From: Streptomyces sp. NBC_00582
GTDB taxonomy: Bacteria; Actinomycetota; Actinomycetes; Streptomycetales; Streptomycetaceae
Length of the DNA: 64,000 nt
NCBI RefSeq assembly: GCF_036345155.1
Contig: NZ_CP107772.1
Coordinates: 6,076,001-6,140,000 of the forward strand
Direction of reading: 5' to 3'
The translations under genes were made by a program, and so were the position numbers. A model generated the notes under the pieces. It saw only the letters and a list, made by a program, of their open reading frames with translations. It did not search any database and was not told the origin of the DNA. Below, piece by piece: positions 51,583 through 59,804 of the stretch (positions are counted from its first letter, which is position 1; every line of letters begins with the position of its first letter).

Positions 51583-52184
51583 CCACCCGGATACTCCCGG
51601 ACGCCTGGGACCTTCCCCGTCCCCGGTACTCCGGCTGGGCCTGCGTCTGGTGCGGCGCCTCGCTCATGGCGGGCGGCCAGTCCGCCGGCCGAGCCGAGAG
51701 CGCCCAGGGCCCGGAGTACGGCGTCGAGGTATTCGAGTGCCTGCCCGGCAGCGGGTGCAACGAGACTGCCGTTCCCCCCGTCTTGACGGTGACGAGGGAG
51801 CGGTACGAGCGGTCGCCCTACGTCCCCCGTCGCGGGGCGGCCGCTCACCCCACCAGCTCGGGCAGCGGGACGCCGAGGGCGTCGGCGAGCAGTAGCAGGT
51901 CGTCGAGGTCGGGGATGCGCTGGGCGTACTCCCACCGATGCACCGTCCGGTGGTCACGCCCGATGCGGTTGGCCAGCTCCAGTTGGGAAAGGCCGGCCTT
52001 GTGCCGGGCGTCGCGGATACGGGTGCCGATCTGCCGGCGGCGGTCGAGGAGCCAGTCCGGCTTGGGGTCGAGCGGCACCCGCCCAAAGCTGTCGAGATCA
52101 GTGGATCTTGTCTTTGCCCAGCCAGGCAAATTTAATGATCAAGGTCGCGGGGAATCCCACAGACACCGCTTGCAGTGCCGCTGA
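51579..52184 (+). CDS. Small zinc-knuckle protein with antisense extension
   Basis: GTG 51579 overlaps the previous stop (GTGA). The first 80 residues (RPRYSGWACVWCGASLMAGG, VEVFECLPGSGC) belong to a small Cys family seen in Streptomyces prophages and elements, which usually ends at about 90 residues. Here no stop occurs until 52184, so the last 115 residues are antisense to the HTH gene at 51845 and are Arg/Ser-rich readout. The original stop seems to be lost. Confidence 0.6.
   Translation: MTTRILPDAWDLPRPRYSGWACVWCGASLMAGGQSAGRAESAQGPEYGVEVFECLPGSGCNETAVPPVLTVTRERYERSPYVPRRGAAAHPTSSGSGTPRASASSSRSSRSGMRWAYSHRCTVRWSRPMRLASSSWERPALCRASRIRVPICRRRSRSQSGLGSSGTRPKLSRSVDLVFAQPGKFNDQGRGESHRHRLQCR
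51845..52129 (-). CDS. XRE-family HTH protein
   Basis: 94 residues from TTG 52129; a GTG inside (about residue 17) is possible. A clear XRE HTH spans 33-90 (IRDARHKAGLSQLELANRIG, RDHRTVHRWEYAQRIPDLDD, LLLLADALGVPLPELVG). It is the last gene before attR on this strand. A morons-type regulator of the prophage end is likely. Overlaps the C-terminal extension of the plus-strand gene. Confidence 0.82.
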   Translation of the reverse strand: MPGWAKTRSTDLDSFGRVPLDPKPDWLLDRRRQIGTRIRDARHKAGLSQLELANRIGRDHRTVHRWEYAQRIPDLDDLLLLADALGVPLPELVG

Positions 52185-52274
52185 CCAGCGCTGCGCGGTA
52201 CCGAAGCGGCCGACGGTGGCGTACGCGTCTCCGCCGCATTCGGCCGTTAGACGCTAAGACTCGGTCAAGGCGTC

Positions 52275-52307
52275 CCGCCCCGAAGGCATAGACCTTCGGG
52301 GCGGTTT
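52275..52307. terminator. 12-bp terminator with T tract
   Basis: CCGCCCCGAAGG (52275-52286) pairs perfectly with 52293-52304, loop CATAGA, followed by TTT. Strongest terminator in the window. Ends the rightward accessory transcript. Confidence 0.85.
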
Positions 52308-52320
52308 ACCTTGTACGCAA

Positions 52321-52354
52321 GAGGGCCCCCGCCGACGACTGCGGCGGGGGCCTC
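52321..52354. terminator. Second GC-rich hairpin
   Basis: GAGGGCCCCCGCCG pairs with CGGCGGGGGCCTC (52342-52354) with one bulged base. Lies 14 bases after the first terminator and could work in tandem or on the other strand. Confidence 0.65.
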
Positions 52355-52525
52355 TGCCTGCCTGTGCTCACTCTCCCCAGCGGCTCCAGGCAGGATCGCG
52401 AGAGGCGCGTCTCAGGCGTGCGCGGGGAGACACTCCTGCCCCTCTCGTGGGCGACACTCTACGTGCCTGTTGAACCTAGTCCAGTCCCCCGAACGAGTGA
52501 TCCACACGCGGGTTCCCGTGGGGAT

Positions 52526-52543
52526 GTGGCATCCATGTGGCAT
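52526..52543 (+). promoter_or_regulatory. Candidate integrase arm-type sites (right)
   Basis: GTGGCAT at 52526 and 52537, 11 bp apart and 69-86 bases from attR, matching the three copies next to attL. Context GTGGCATCCATGTGGCAT is identical at both ends. Confidence 0.65.
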
Positions 52544-52555
52544 TCGATCATGAAA

Positions 52556-52588
52556 CAGGCCCCCCGTTCGAACAGAACGAGGGGCCTG
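52556..52588 (-). terminator. Prophage-borne hairpin downstream of tRNA-Arg
   Basis: CAGGCCCCCCGTTC pairs with GAACGAGGGGCCTG around a short loop, with one mismatch. Reading leftward from the tRNA it lies 24 bases beyond the core, so it ends the restored tRNA transcript in place of the displaced host hairpin at 11403. Confidence 0.7.
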
Positions 52589-52611
52589 CAACTCTCTGAC
52601 CTGCTACGCAG

Positions 52612-52658
52612 GTTGTGCCCCCGGCAGGATTCGAACCTGCGACACCCGCTTTAGGAGA
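52612..52658. other. attR: attR core, 47-bp repeat
   Basis: Perfect copy of 11478-11524. It completes the 3' half of tRNA-Arg, so integration leaves the tRNA intact. Distance between the repeats gives an element of 41,134 bp. Confidence 0.95.
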
Positions 52659-52688
52659 GCGGTGCTCTATCCCCTGAGCTACGAAGGC
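52616..52688 (-). tRNA. tRNA-Arg (CCU anticodon)
   Basis: The minus strand reads GCCTTCG acceptor, TA, a D-arm GCTC/GAGC, anticodon arm CCGCT-CTCCTAA-AGCGG giving anticodon CCT, a five-base variable loop, T-arm GCAGG-TTCGAAT-CCTGC and the 3' acceptor CGGGGGC with discriminator A. Two G-U pairs occur in the acceptor stem. CCA is not encoded. It serves as the attachment site for the prophage. Confidence 0.95.
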
Positions 52689-52690
52689 GG

Positions 52691-52753
52691 GGGCTTGTGG
52701 AGGGTCCTGAAGAAGACCCGGTGGGTGGGTCTTCGGCAGAGGGACACAAGCCC
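52691..52753. other. Extended hairpin directly upstream of tRNA-Arg
   Basis: GGGCTTGTG (52691-52699) pairs with CACAAGCCC (52745-52753). Inside, GAAGACCC (52712-52719) pairs with GGGTCTTC (52727-52734). It lies two bases from the tRNA 5' end, so it could fold in the pre-tRNA leader or act as a terminator for read-through from the right. Confidence 0.55.
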
Positions 52754-53006
52754 GTCGGTCGGGCGTAGTGCGAAGCGCCTCGCGGTGTCATCCGCGGAGA
52801 CGGCGCGTCGTACCAACGACCGACCAGGGACAGCCTAGCGGATGCGGGTCGGTGCGGGTTGGCGGGTTGTTCGTGGGGGAGGAAGGCGGGATGCGCCGGT
52901 GCCGGGTGGTGAGCGGTTCGCCGTCGCGCGAGGCCGACGGGGAAGAGTGCGGGGAGGCGCCGGTGCTCTTCGGGCGGGTGGGCCTGCGTGTGTGTGCGGC
53001 CCCGGG
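52754..53006. other. Gene-free gap right of the tRNA
   Basis: With the hairpin region, about 318 bases separate the tRNA from the StrR-like gene stop. It probably carries the tRNA promoter near 52780-52840 (a TAGGCT hexamer is seen on the minus strand) but no strong -35 is evident. No gene recognised. Confidence 0.4.
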
Positions 53007-54131
53007 CTACGCCGTGAGGGAGCCGTCGTCGCCGTTCAGGTCGTGCATGTCCTCGACCTGGCGTACCAGGTCCTCCGCCAGCCACCGCCACATCCCGGCG
53101 TATCCCTGCGCGAGGCGGGCCACGGATTCCTTGCAGTGGGCGGGGACCGTTTCGGCGATCTTCTGGCGGTCCTGGGTGATCAGGGTGCAGACGTCGAGCA
53201 GGCGCAGGAGGGAGCGGCCCGTGGCGTTGAGGCGCAGGGAAGGGTCGCGGGTCAGCATGCCGGTGATCCTTCGGACGTCCTCCGCGGCCAGCGCCGGAGT
53301 CGTCTCGTCGGCGAGGGTGCGGCGCTGTGCGGCCGGCAGCCGGGTGACGGTGGCGCCCGTGACGGGGGCCCGGACCGAGGAACGGGTCGGGAGGGCCTCC
53401 GCCGCGGACGTGTGACGGCGGGCGGCGTCCGGGGTCTGGGACAGACGGCCGCGTACGCCGTCCGGTACCGGGCTCTCGCCGCGCTGGATCCGGTTGCGGA
53501 CGTCCGCGACCGTCGCCGGGGCGAGGCCCACCTCCGCCGCGATCTGCCGCAGGGAGAAGTCGGGGTTCTTCCGGATCAGCTCACCGGCCCGTTCACGTCG
53601 GTCCGCGGCGTCGGTGGGCCTGACCCGGCCGTCCCGCCCGACCCGGCCGCCGGACTGCGGCAGCGCCATCTCCTTGCGGAGCCGTGCGACCTTCTTCGGG
53701 GAGAGACCGGCGACGGCGGCGACGGCACGGTCGGACCACCGGGGGTGCGAGGTGAAGATCCGCATCGCGGCGGCCGCGCGGTCGGCCGTGGACAGGGGGC
53801 GTCCATGGGCGATGTTGGCCGCCACCGCGAGGAGCCGGGCGTCCTCCTGGTCGCCGTCGAAGAACCGCGCCGCGATGCGGTCCTCCCCGAGGAGCTCGAC
53901 CACCCGCAGCCGGTGGGCGCCGTCGATGACGGTCATGGTCGCCCGGTGCACGAGGATCGGCGGGAGCTCGTCGGCGGTCTCCGCGAGGATCCGGATGTGG
54001 TCGGCGTCCTCACCCTGTACCCGTGGGGAGAAGCCGGTCCTGAGAAGTCTCACCGGTACCCGCTCGACGGGCAGGTCTCTCAGGACGGATTGCTGAAGCT
54101 TGAGCACGTACTCTGATTCTGCCCGGTCCAC
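53007..54131 (-). CDS. StrR-like ParB-fold pathway activator
   Basis: 374 residues from GTG 54131 (GAGGGGAG upstream); an ATG at 54152 would add seven. Residues 15-110 are a ParB/Srx fold (RTGFSPRVQGEDADHIRILA, PPILVHRATMTVIDGAHRLR, IAARFFDGDQEDARLLAVAA). Two helix-turn-helix regions follow (NIAHGRPLSTADRAAAAMRI with SDRAVAAVAGLSPKKVARLR, and DFSLRQIAAEVGLAPATVAD). This is the StrR/Bbr/Tei15-type activator found in glycopeptide and related Dpg clusters. It probably turns on the NRPS and dpg genes. It lies 43 bases after the small exported peptide gene. Confidence 0.88.
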   Translation of the reverse strand: MDRAESEYVLKLQQSVLRDLPVERVPVRLLRTGFSPRVQGEDADHIRILAETADELPPILVHRATMTVIDGAHRLRVVELLGEDRIAARFFDGDQEDARLLAVAANIAHGRPLSTADRAAAAMRIFTSHPRWSDRAVAAVAGLSPKKVARLRKEMALPQSGGRVGRDGRVRPTDAADRRERAGELIRKNPDFSLRQIAAEVGLAPATVADVRNRIQRGESPVPDGVRGRLSQTPDAARRHTSAAEALPTRSSVRAPVTGATVTRLPAAQRRTLADETTPALAAEDVRRITGMLTRDPSLRLNATGRSLLRLLDVCTLITQDRQKIAETVPAHCKESVARLAQGYAGMWRWLAEDLVRQVEDMHDLNGDDGSLTA

Positions 54132-54174
54132 CGCCGCTCCCCTCGCCCGCATTCGATTCGATTCACGAGTGACG

Positions 54175-54354
54175 TCACTGCCAACCGTGATCGTTCTCGG
54201 GGTCCGAGAGCGTGACCGAGTCGCCGGCCGTCACCCGGACCGTGTGCGTCGGGGAACCGACCTGCTCGACCTGCACGGCAATTCCGGTCGCCAGGGCGAG
54301 AACGCCCGCCAGGACCACGCTGCGAAAGGCATTGCTCGGAATCAGGCGAGACAT
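54175..54354 (-). CDS. Small exported peptide, 59 aa
   Basis: ATG 54354 with AGGGGA six bases upstream. An N-terminal basic segment and one hydrophobic stretch (RSVVLAGVLALATGIAVQVE) give a signal peptide or anchor, followed by a short polar part (THTVRVTAGDSVTLSDPEND) ending GWQ. No cysteines. It sits between a hypothetical gene and the StrR-like gene in one leftward operon. A secreted signal or stress peptide is possible; no family is recognised. Confidence 0.68.
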   Translation of the reverse strand: MSRLIPSNAFRSVVLAGVLALATGIAVQVEQVGSPTHTVRVTAGDSVTLSDPENDHGWQ

Positions 54355-54378
54355 TGAATTCCCCTTTTTCTTCTCGAT

Positions 54379-54454
54379 GGATCTGGCGCACAGATCTCTT
54401 CGACCGGATCTCAACAATCGGATCTCGTCAATCGGATCTCGTCGACCGGATCTC
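54379..54454. repeat. 14-bp tandem repeat array
   Basis: GGATCTC or a near match at 54392, 54406, 54420, 54434 and 54448, exactly 14 bp apart, with a further GGATCTG at 54379. Unit CGGATCTCGTCRAY. Lies 25 bases upstream of the small exported peptide gene. Confidence 0.8.
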
Positions 54455-54527
54455 GCTGACATGAACGAGATTGCCGTCAGCGAAGGGAGAAGAAAAGCGG
54501 ATGGGCGGGAGGTAAACCGGCCATGAC

Positions 54528-54872
54528 CTACTCCGTCCACCCCAGCCCTCGGGCCGGGCCCGTCTCGAGGTCGGGGCGGAACAGGGGGATCTCGGCCCTG
54601 ACCAGCTCCCAGGCGCGCAGTTCCTCGACGGCCGAGCCGGCGTGGTACCACAGGGACCGGGCCGCCGCCTCGGCCTCCTCCAGCGAGTCGGCGCGCACGT
54701 AGAAACCGATGATCAGGTGGGGCGCCGTGGCCGGGTGCACGCTCACATGCTCGAAGCCGTCCCGGCCGGCACAGGACCGGGCGATGGACCGCGCGGCCGA
54801 GGACGGTACGGCCGCATCGGGCCGACGCGGCCGGAGAGATACGTGGACGAGAAACATAGATGTCCTTGCCAT
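54528..54872 (-). CDS. Hypothetical protein
   Basis: 114 residues from ATG 54872. FLVHVSLRPRRPDAAVPSSA, then APHLIIGFYVRADSLEEAEA and ELVRAEIPLFRPDLETG. A small ferredoxin-like alpha-beta domain is likely. First gene of the leftward operon, divergent from the LuxR-type regulator at 55083. No known function. Confidence 0.65.
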   Translation of the reverse strand: MARTSMFLVHVSLRPRRPDAAVPSSAARSIARSCAGRDGFEHVSVHPATAPHLIIGFYVRADSLEEAEAAARSLWYHAGSAVEELRAWELVRAEIPLFRPDLETGPARGLGWTE

Positions 54873-55082
54873 CCGAATGTCTGGTGCCGGACGATGTCAT
54901 TCCGCAAAACGTCGGGCTGATCCCGGCCGCCGACTGCGCGCCCTGAACGCACACAGGTAACCAACTGCGCACATTTGAAGCAACTCTGTTCAACTCCGGC
55001 AGCTCCTTGCCCTGGTGTAGTTTGATCACATAAACTCAAGCCCCCGTCGGGAATGTCATGCGTACATCGAAGCGGGGGCTGC

Positions 55083-56111
55083 ATGGTTGACATCGAGGCG
55101 ATACATCCAGGTTCTCTGAGCTCACTCGGCTTGGAGCCGCACATCGAGTCCGTCTACATCGCCCTGCTGGACAGAACGCAGGGAGTAGCCGATATCTGTC
55201 GCCGCCTGGACCTGCCGGAGCACGTCGTACGGGCCGCCCTCGACCGCCTGAGCGAGCTGGCCCTCGTACGGACGTCGGTCGACTCCCCTCAGCGGCTGCA
55301 CGCGGTCAGCCCGCACGTGGGCATGGAGATCCTGATCGCCCAGCAGCGCTCCGAGCTCGCCCGACACCAGCAGCGGCTGGAGGCGGCGCAGGCCGCGGCG
55401 GCCAAGTTCATCCTCGACTACGACGGACGTCAGCCCCCCGGTGCCTCGGGCGAAGAGGTCAAGTACCTGGTGGGGCTGGACGCCATCCGCGACCATCTGA
55501 CGGTCCTCAACGACCAGGTGGCCGAAGAGCTCCTCACCTTCGCGCCCGGCGGCCCGCAGAAACCGGAGAACATGCGGGCGTCCCGGCCGCTCAACCAGCA
55601 ACTCCTCCGTCGCGGCGTCCAGATGCGCACGGTCTACCTGAACAGCATCCGCAACGACCGGCCGACCATGGACCACGCGCGCTGGCTGACCGAGCAGGGG
55701 TGCGAGGTCCGCACCGTCCCGTCCCTGCCGAACCGGATGATCATCTACGACCGCAAGCTCGCGATGATCGCCTCCAACGCCCAGGACACCGCCGCCGGAG
55801 CCGTCCAGGTGAGCTCACCGGGGATGGTCACGGCGCTGTACACGCTGTTCGAGAGCGTGTGGCAGTCCGCGGAGCAGTTGGAGGCGCCGGTGCAGCCGGC
55901 TCCCGGCGAGCTGACCGGTCAGCAGGCCGAGGCGCTGCGGCTGCTGGCGCTCGGGCACACCGACGAGGCCATCGCCACGCGCCTGGCGGTGTCGCCGCGC
56001 ACCGCCCGCCGCATCACCTCCAGCCTCATGACCCATCTGGGCGCGCGCAGTCGCTTCCAGGCCGGGGTGCTCGCCATCCAGCAGGGGTTCCTCCCTTCTC
56101 CCGCCGAGTGA
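55083..56111 (+). CDS. TrmB/LuxR-type transcriptional regulator
   Basis: 342 residues from ATG 55083. The N-terminal 75 residues form a TrmB-like winged helix (LLDRTQGVADICRRLDLPEH, VRAALDRLSELALVRTSVDS). A coiled linker follows (QQRSELARHQQRLEAAQAAA). The middle is a phospholipase-D-like sensor region (LGVQMRTVYLNSIR-type). The C-terminus is a LuxR HTH (GELTGQQAEALRLLALGHTD, EAIATRLAVSPRTARRITSS). Such regulators are frequent in Streptomyces biosynthetic loci. It is divergent from the leftward operon and lies upstream of the NRPS. Confidence 0.88.
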   Translation: MVDIEAIHPGSLSSLGLEPHIESVYIALLDRTQGVADICRRLDLPEHVVRAALDRLSELALVRTSVDSPQRLHAVSPHVGMEILIAQQRSELARHQQRLEAAQAAAAKFILDYDGRQPPGASGEEVKYLVGLDAIRDHLTVLNDQVAEELLTFAPGGPQKPENMRASRPLNQQLLRRGVQMRTVYLNSIRNDRPTMDHARWLTEQGCEVRTVPSLPNRMIIYDRKLAMIASNAQDTAAGAVQVSSPGMVTALYTLFESVWQSAEQLEAPVQPAPGELTGQQAEALRLLALGHTDEAIATRLAVSPRTARRITSSLMTHLGARSRFQAGVLAIQQGFLPSPAE

Positions 56112-56457
56112 CGCACCCGCGCCCCGCGGACTCCTCCCGCCACCGGACCGGCCCCCTGCGGAAACCTTTCTGCATCGCATCGGGGGCCGGTCCGGCGGCC
56201 GTCCAACTGGTTCCGGAACGCGCTTGAACGGCGGGATCGACAGGGGCGGCCGGCCACCGCGTTCTCACGGGGTGCGCACGTGCCGTGAAAACACCTCGCG
56301 TTGACACCCCACTTCGCCCATGGTCTGGTGGCTCACGTCACCAAGATCTCCTGCCGACTGCCGTTCTCGCGCCGCGGAGGTCTTTTCCGAACGGAGAGTT
56401 CTCTCTTCTCCGACGCTTGCAGACCGCCGCCTCGGACATCATGGGGAGTCGAGCCAG
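56112..56457. promoter_or_regulatory. Intergenic region upstream of the NRPS
   Basis: 346 bases without a gene. It should carry the NRPS operon promoter. A palindrome GTTCCGGAAC (56210-56219) is the only clear dyad. No good match to the published StrR consensus (GTTCGActG-N11-CagTcGAAc) is seen. Confidence 0.45.
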
Positions 56458-59400
56458 ATGCGTGATGCGCTGTCCCTGCACGGGCGATTTCACGAACACG
56501 TCCTGCGCGCTCCGCACGCGGTGGCGGTGCGTTCCGCGGGTCGTGAACTGACGTATCAAGAACTGGCGCGGCGCTCCCGTGCCCTCGCGCGGGTGCTCGT
56601 CGGCCTCGGGGTGGGCCGGGAGACGCCGGTCGCGGTGCTCACCGACCGCAGTGTGGACGTCATGGTGGCGTTCCTCGGGATCCTCGAGGCCGGCGGCTGT
56701 TATGTGCCGCTGCACACCGGCTTCCCGGCCGAGCGCAGGGAATGGATCGTCCGCCGGACGGGCGCGCGGGTCCTGGTGACCGACGCGGTGACGGCCGCCC
56801 AGGGGCTTCCCGGGGGCGAGGTCACCGTGGTGCGGGTGGACGACCCGGTGCCCGACGGGGCCGAGTCCGGGCCCGTGGGAGTGGCGTGTGTGCCGGACCA
56901 GTTGGCGTACGTGATGTTCACCTCGGGCTCCACCGGCGTGCCCAAGGGGGTCGCCGTCACCCACCGCGACGTGCTGGACCTGGTGGACGACTCGCTGTTC
57001 GACACCGGGCACCACGACCGGGTCCTGATGATCGCCCCGTACGCGTTCGACGCCTCCCTGCACGGCCTGTGGATGCCGCTGCTGCGCGGCACCACCTCCG
57101 TGATCGCCGGCGCCGACGACGTGTCCCCGCCCCGGCTGCGCGAGCTGTTCGACGCGGAGCGGATCACCAGCGTGGAGATGACCGCAGGCCTGCTGCGGAC
57201 CGTCGCCGAGGTCGCCCCGGAGACCTTCCGCGGGCTGCGCGAGGTGTCCACCGGTGGGGACGTCGTCTCCCCTGTGGCCGTGCGGCGGATCCTCCGGGCC
57301 TGCCCCGGCACGGTGGTGCGCGCCACCTACGGCCCCACCGAGACCACGCTGTTCGCCACCCAGCACGCCTACACCGACGCCGCCCAGATCCCCGACCGCG
57401 TCCCCCTGGGCCGCCCGCTGGACGGCATGCGCGCCTACGTCCTGGACGAGCACCTCGCCCCGGTCGCCGTCGGCGTCCCCGGCGAGCTGTACATCGCCGG
57501 GGCCGGCCTGGCACGCGGCTATCTGCACCGCCCCGCTCTCACCGCCGAACGCTTCGTCGCCGACCCCCACGGCCCCGCCGGCAGCCGGATGTACCGCACC
57601 GGCGACCTCGTGTGCCACACCCCGCAGGGCCTGCTCGAGTTCCTCGGCCGCGCCGACGACCAGGTCAAGATCCGCGGCTTCCGTGTCGAGCCGGGCGAGA
57701 TCGAGACCGCCCTGTCGACGTTCCCGGGCCTCACCCAGTCCGTGGTCACGGTCCGGGAGGCGGGCGGCGACAAGTGCCTGGTGGCCTACGTCGTCTGCGA
57801 CCGGCCCCTCGACACCGGCGCGCTGCGCGACCACGCGGCGGCCGCCCTGCCCGAGTACATGGTCCCGGCCGCCTTCGTCCCCCTGGACGCCTTCCCCCTC
57901 ACCCCGAACGGGAAGGTCGACCACCGCGCCCTGCCCGCCCCCGCGTTCACCGCGACCGCCCCCTACCGCGCCCCACGCACCCCGGACGAGGAGAGGCTCT
58001 GCGCGCTGTTCGCACAGGTCCTCGGCGCCGAGCGGGTCGGCACCGACGACAACTTCTTCGACCTCGGCGGCCACTCCCTCCTCGCCGCCCGGCTGATCGG
58101 CGAGCTGCGGACCGCCTTCGGCGCGGACGTCTCCGTCCGGCAGTTCTTCGGCGCCCCGACGGTCGCCGCGTTGCTGCCGCGCTTGCGCACACGCAAGCAG
58201 GGGGTACGGCGTCCGGTGCTCGCCCGGGCCGTGCGCCCCGCCCGTGTCCCGCTGTCCGCGGCCCAGCACCGGATGTGGTTCCTGGAGCAGTGGGAGGGCC
58301 CGTCCCCGCTGTACAACCTGCCCGTCGTCCTGCGGCTCACCGGTGAGCTGGACCGGGACGCGCTCCGGGCGGCCGTCCGGGACGTGATCGTCCGGCACGA
58401 GAGCCTGCGCACCGTCGTGGCACAGGCGGGCGGCGAGCCGTACCAGGTGGTGCTCGACCCGGCCGGCCTGGACCTCGCCCTGCCCGAGCGGGTCGTCGAC
58501 GAGGCGGAGCTCGACGCCGCGGTACGGGAGGCCGGGCGCCGGCCGTTCGACCTGAGGGCCGACCCGTCCCTGCGCGCCGAGCTGTTCGTCCTGGACGAGC
58601 GCACGCGGGTGCTGCTGCTGACGTTGCATCACATCGCCTCGGACGGATGGTCCAAGGCGCCGCTCAGCCGGGATCTGGCGACCGCCTACACGGCCCGAAG
58701 GGCGGGCACCGCCCCCGACTGGCCCGAACTGCCCGTGCAGTACGCGGACTACACGCTGTGGCAGCACACCCTCCTCGGTGACCCCGGCTCCCCCGGCAGC
58801 CTCGCCGGGCGCCAACTGGCGTACTGGAAGGACGCCCTGGACGGCGTGCCGGACGAGCTGGCCCTGCCCTTCGACCGGCCGCGCCCCACGGACGGCACCC
58901 GCCGGGGCGCGAGCCTCCCGCTGCTGCTCGACGCCGAACTGCTCACCGGGGTCGTCGCGTTGGCGCGCAGCCACGACGCCACACCCTTCATGGTGCTGCA
59001 GGCCGCGCTCGCGACGCTGCTGCACCGACTCGGCGCCGGAGCGGACATCCCCCTGGGCAGCGTGGTGGCCGGGCGCGGCGAGGCGGCGCTCGACGACCTG
59101 GTCGGCTTCTTCGTCAACACCGTCGTCCTGCGCACCGATCTGTCCGGCGACCCCTCCTTCGTCGAACTGCTCGCCCGGGTACGGGAGACCGCCCTGGCCG
59201 CCTATTCCCATCAGGACGTGCCCTTCGAACAGGTCGTGGGGGCCGTCAATCCGGCCCGCTCGCTGTCCCGGCACCCGCTCTTCCAGGTCATGCTCGTCCT
59301 GCAGAACGTCACCGGCTACGAGTTCGCGCTCCCCGGTCTCGACGTCGAGGTGGACGAGGAGTCCACGTCCACCTCGAAATTCGACCTGCTCTTCAGCCTC

Positions 59401-59610
59401 ACCGAGCGGTACGACGACCGACGCCGTCCCGTCGGCGTCACCGGCTACATCGAGTACGACACCGCCCTGTTCGACGCGTCGACGGTCGAGCGGATCGCCG
59501 ACCGCTTCGCCGCGCTGCTCAGGGCGGTCGTGGCCGATCCCGGCCGACGGGTGTCCGCCGTACCGGTTCCGGCGGACCCCTGCGTCCCGGTGCAGCCGGT
59601 GAACCCGTAA
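56458..59610 (+). CDS. NRPS, A-PCP-C
   Basis: 1050 residues from ATG 56458 (GGGGAG nine bases upstream). Adenylation domain 1-500: [10 protein letters not shown] at 155-164, D198 in FDASLHG, YGPTETT, YRTGD, and NGKVD with K486. PCP 510-580 with S540 in [13 protein letters not shown]. Condensation 595-1040 with HHIASDG at 724-730 (intact). Reading the pocket by position gives about D-A-H-E-S-G-T-L-F-K, which I cannot assign to a substrate. Starting with A and ending in C suggests an initiation module that hands its residue to a following NRPS. No epimerase, thioesterase or MbtH protein is present in the window. Confidence 0.95.
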   Translation: MRDALSLHGRFHEHVLRAPHAVAVRSAGRELTYQELARRSRALARVLVGLGVGRETPVAVLTDRSVDVMVAFLGILEAGGCYVPLHTGFPAERREWIVRRTGARVLVTDAVTAAQGLPGGEVTVVRVDDPVPDGAESGPVGVACVPDQLAYVMFTSGSTGVPKGVAVTHRDVLDLVDDSLFDTGHHDRVLMIAPYAFDASLHGLWMPLLRGTTSVIAGADDVSPPRLRELFDAERITSVEMTAGLLRTVAEVAPETFRGLREVSTGGDVVSPVAVRRILRACPGTVVRATYGPTETTLFATQHAYTDAAQIPDRVPLGRPLDGMRAYVLDEHLAPVAVGVPGELYIAGAGLARGYLHRPALTAERFVADPHGPAGSRMYRTGDLVCHTPQGLLEFLGRADDQVKIRGFRVEPGEIETALSTFPGLTQSVVTVREAGGDKCLVAYVVCDRPLDTGALRDHAAAALPEYMVPAAFVPLDAFPLTPNGKVDHRALPAPAFTATAPYRAPRTPDEERLCALFAQVLGAERVGTDDNFFDLGGHSLLAARLIGELRTAFGADVSVRQFFGAPTVAALLPRLRTRKQGVRRPVLARAVRPARVPLSAAQHRMWFLEQWEGPSPLYNLPVVLRLTGELDRDALRAAVRDVIVRHESLRTVVAQAGGEPYQVVLDPAGLDLALPERVVDEAELDAAVREAGRRPFDLRADPSLRAELFVLDERTRVLLLTLHHIASDGWSKAPLSRDLATAYTARRAGTAPDWPELPVQYADYTLWQHTLLGDPGSPGSLAGRQLAYWKDALDGVPDELALPFDRPRPTDGTRRGASLPLLLDAELLTGVVALARSHDATPFMVLQAALATLLHRLGAGADIPLGSVVAGRGEAALDDLVGFFVNTVVLRTDLSGDPSFVELLARVRETALAAYSHQDVPFEQVVGAVNPARSLSRHPLFQVMLVLQNVTGYEFALPGLDVEVDEESTSTSKFDLLFSLTERYDDRRRPVGVTGYIEYDTALFDASTVERIADRFAALLRAVVADPGRRVSAVPVPADPCVPVQPVNP

Positions 59611-59620
59611 AAGCAGTGAG

Positions 59621-59647
59621 CCGGTAAACCCGGTAAACCCGGTAAAC
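59621..59647 (+). repeat. CCGGTAAAC x3 tandem repeat
   Basis: Three perfect 9-bp copies at 59621, 59630 and 59639, just after the NRPS stop. A related CCGGTGAAC occurs in the last NRPS codons (59596), so the array may have grown from the gene end. Confidence 0.75.
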
Positions 59648-59804
59648 AGGTGGATCAGGAGAAGCGGTAAATCGGTGAACCGCGCACGATAAAGCGGTTC
59701 GAGTGCGTGATCAGGCCGGTTGGACGGCATTGGCGAAGCGCTGGTCGTCGTGTGATGCTGAGGCCGTTCGGAATCATCAATTCATGTGCGCCCGGGGGGA
59801 TTTC

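Larger units (their letters stand above)
52185..52615. other. Right-end non-coding region
   Basis: 431 bases without a gene before attR. It holds two strong terminators (52275 and 52321), two GTGGCAT sites (52526, 52537) and the hairpin that serves the restored tRNA (52556). Confidence 0.7.

Noticed and set aside
56112..56457. StrR binding site in the NRPS promoter
   Set aside because: Only a short palindrome GTTCCGGAAC is present; it does not match the known StrR consensus with its 11-base spacer.
56338..59730. 1130-aa open frame on the minus strand
   Set aside because: Antisense shadow of the NRPS gene caused by high GC at third positions; no recognisable domains.
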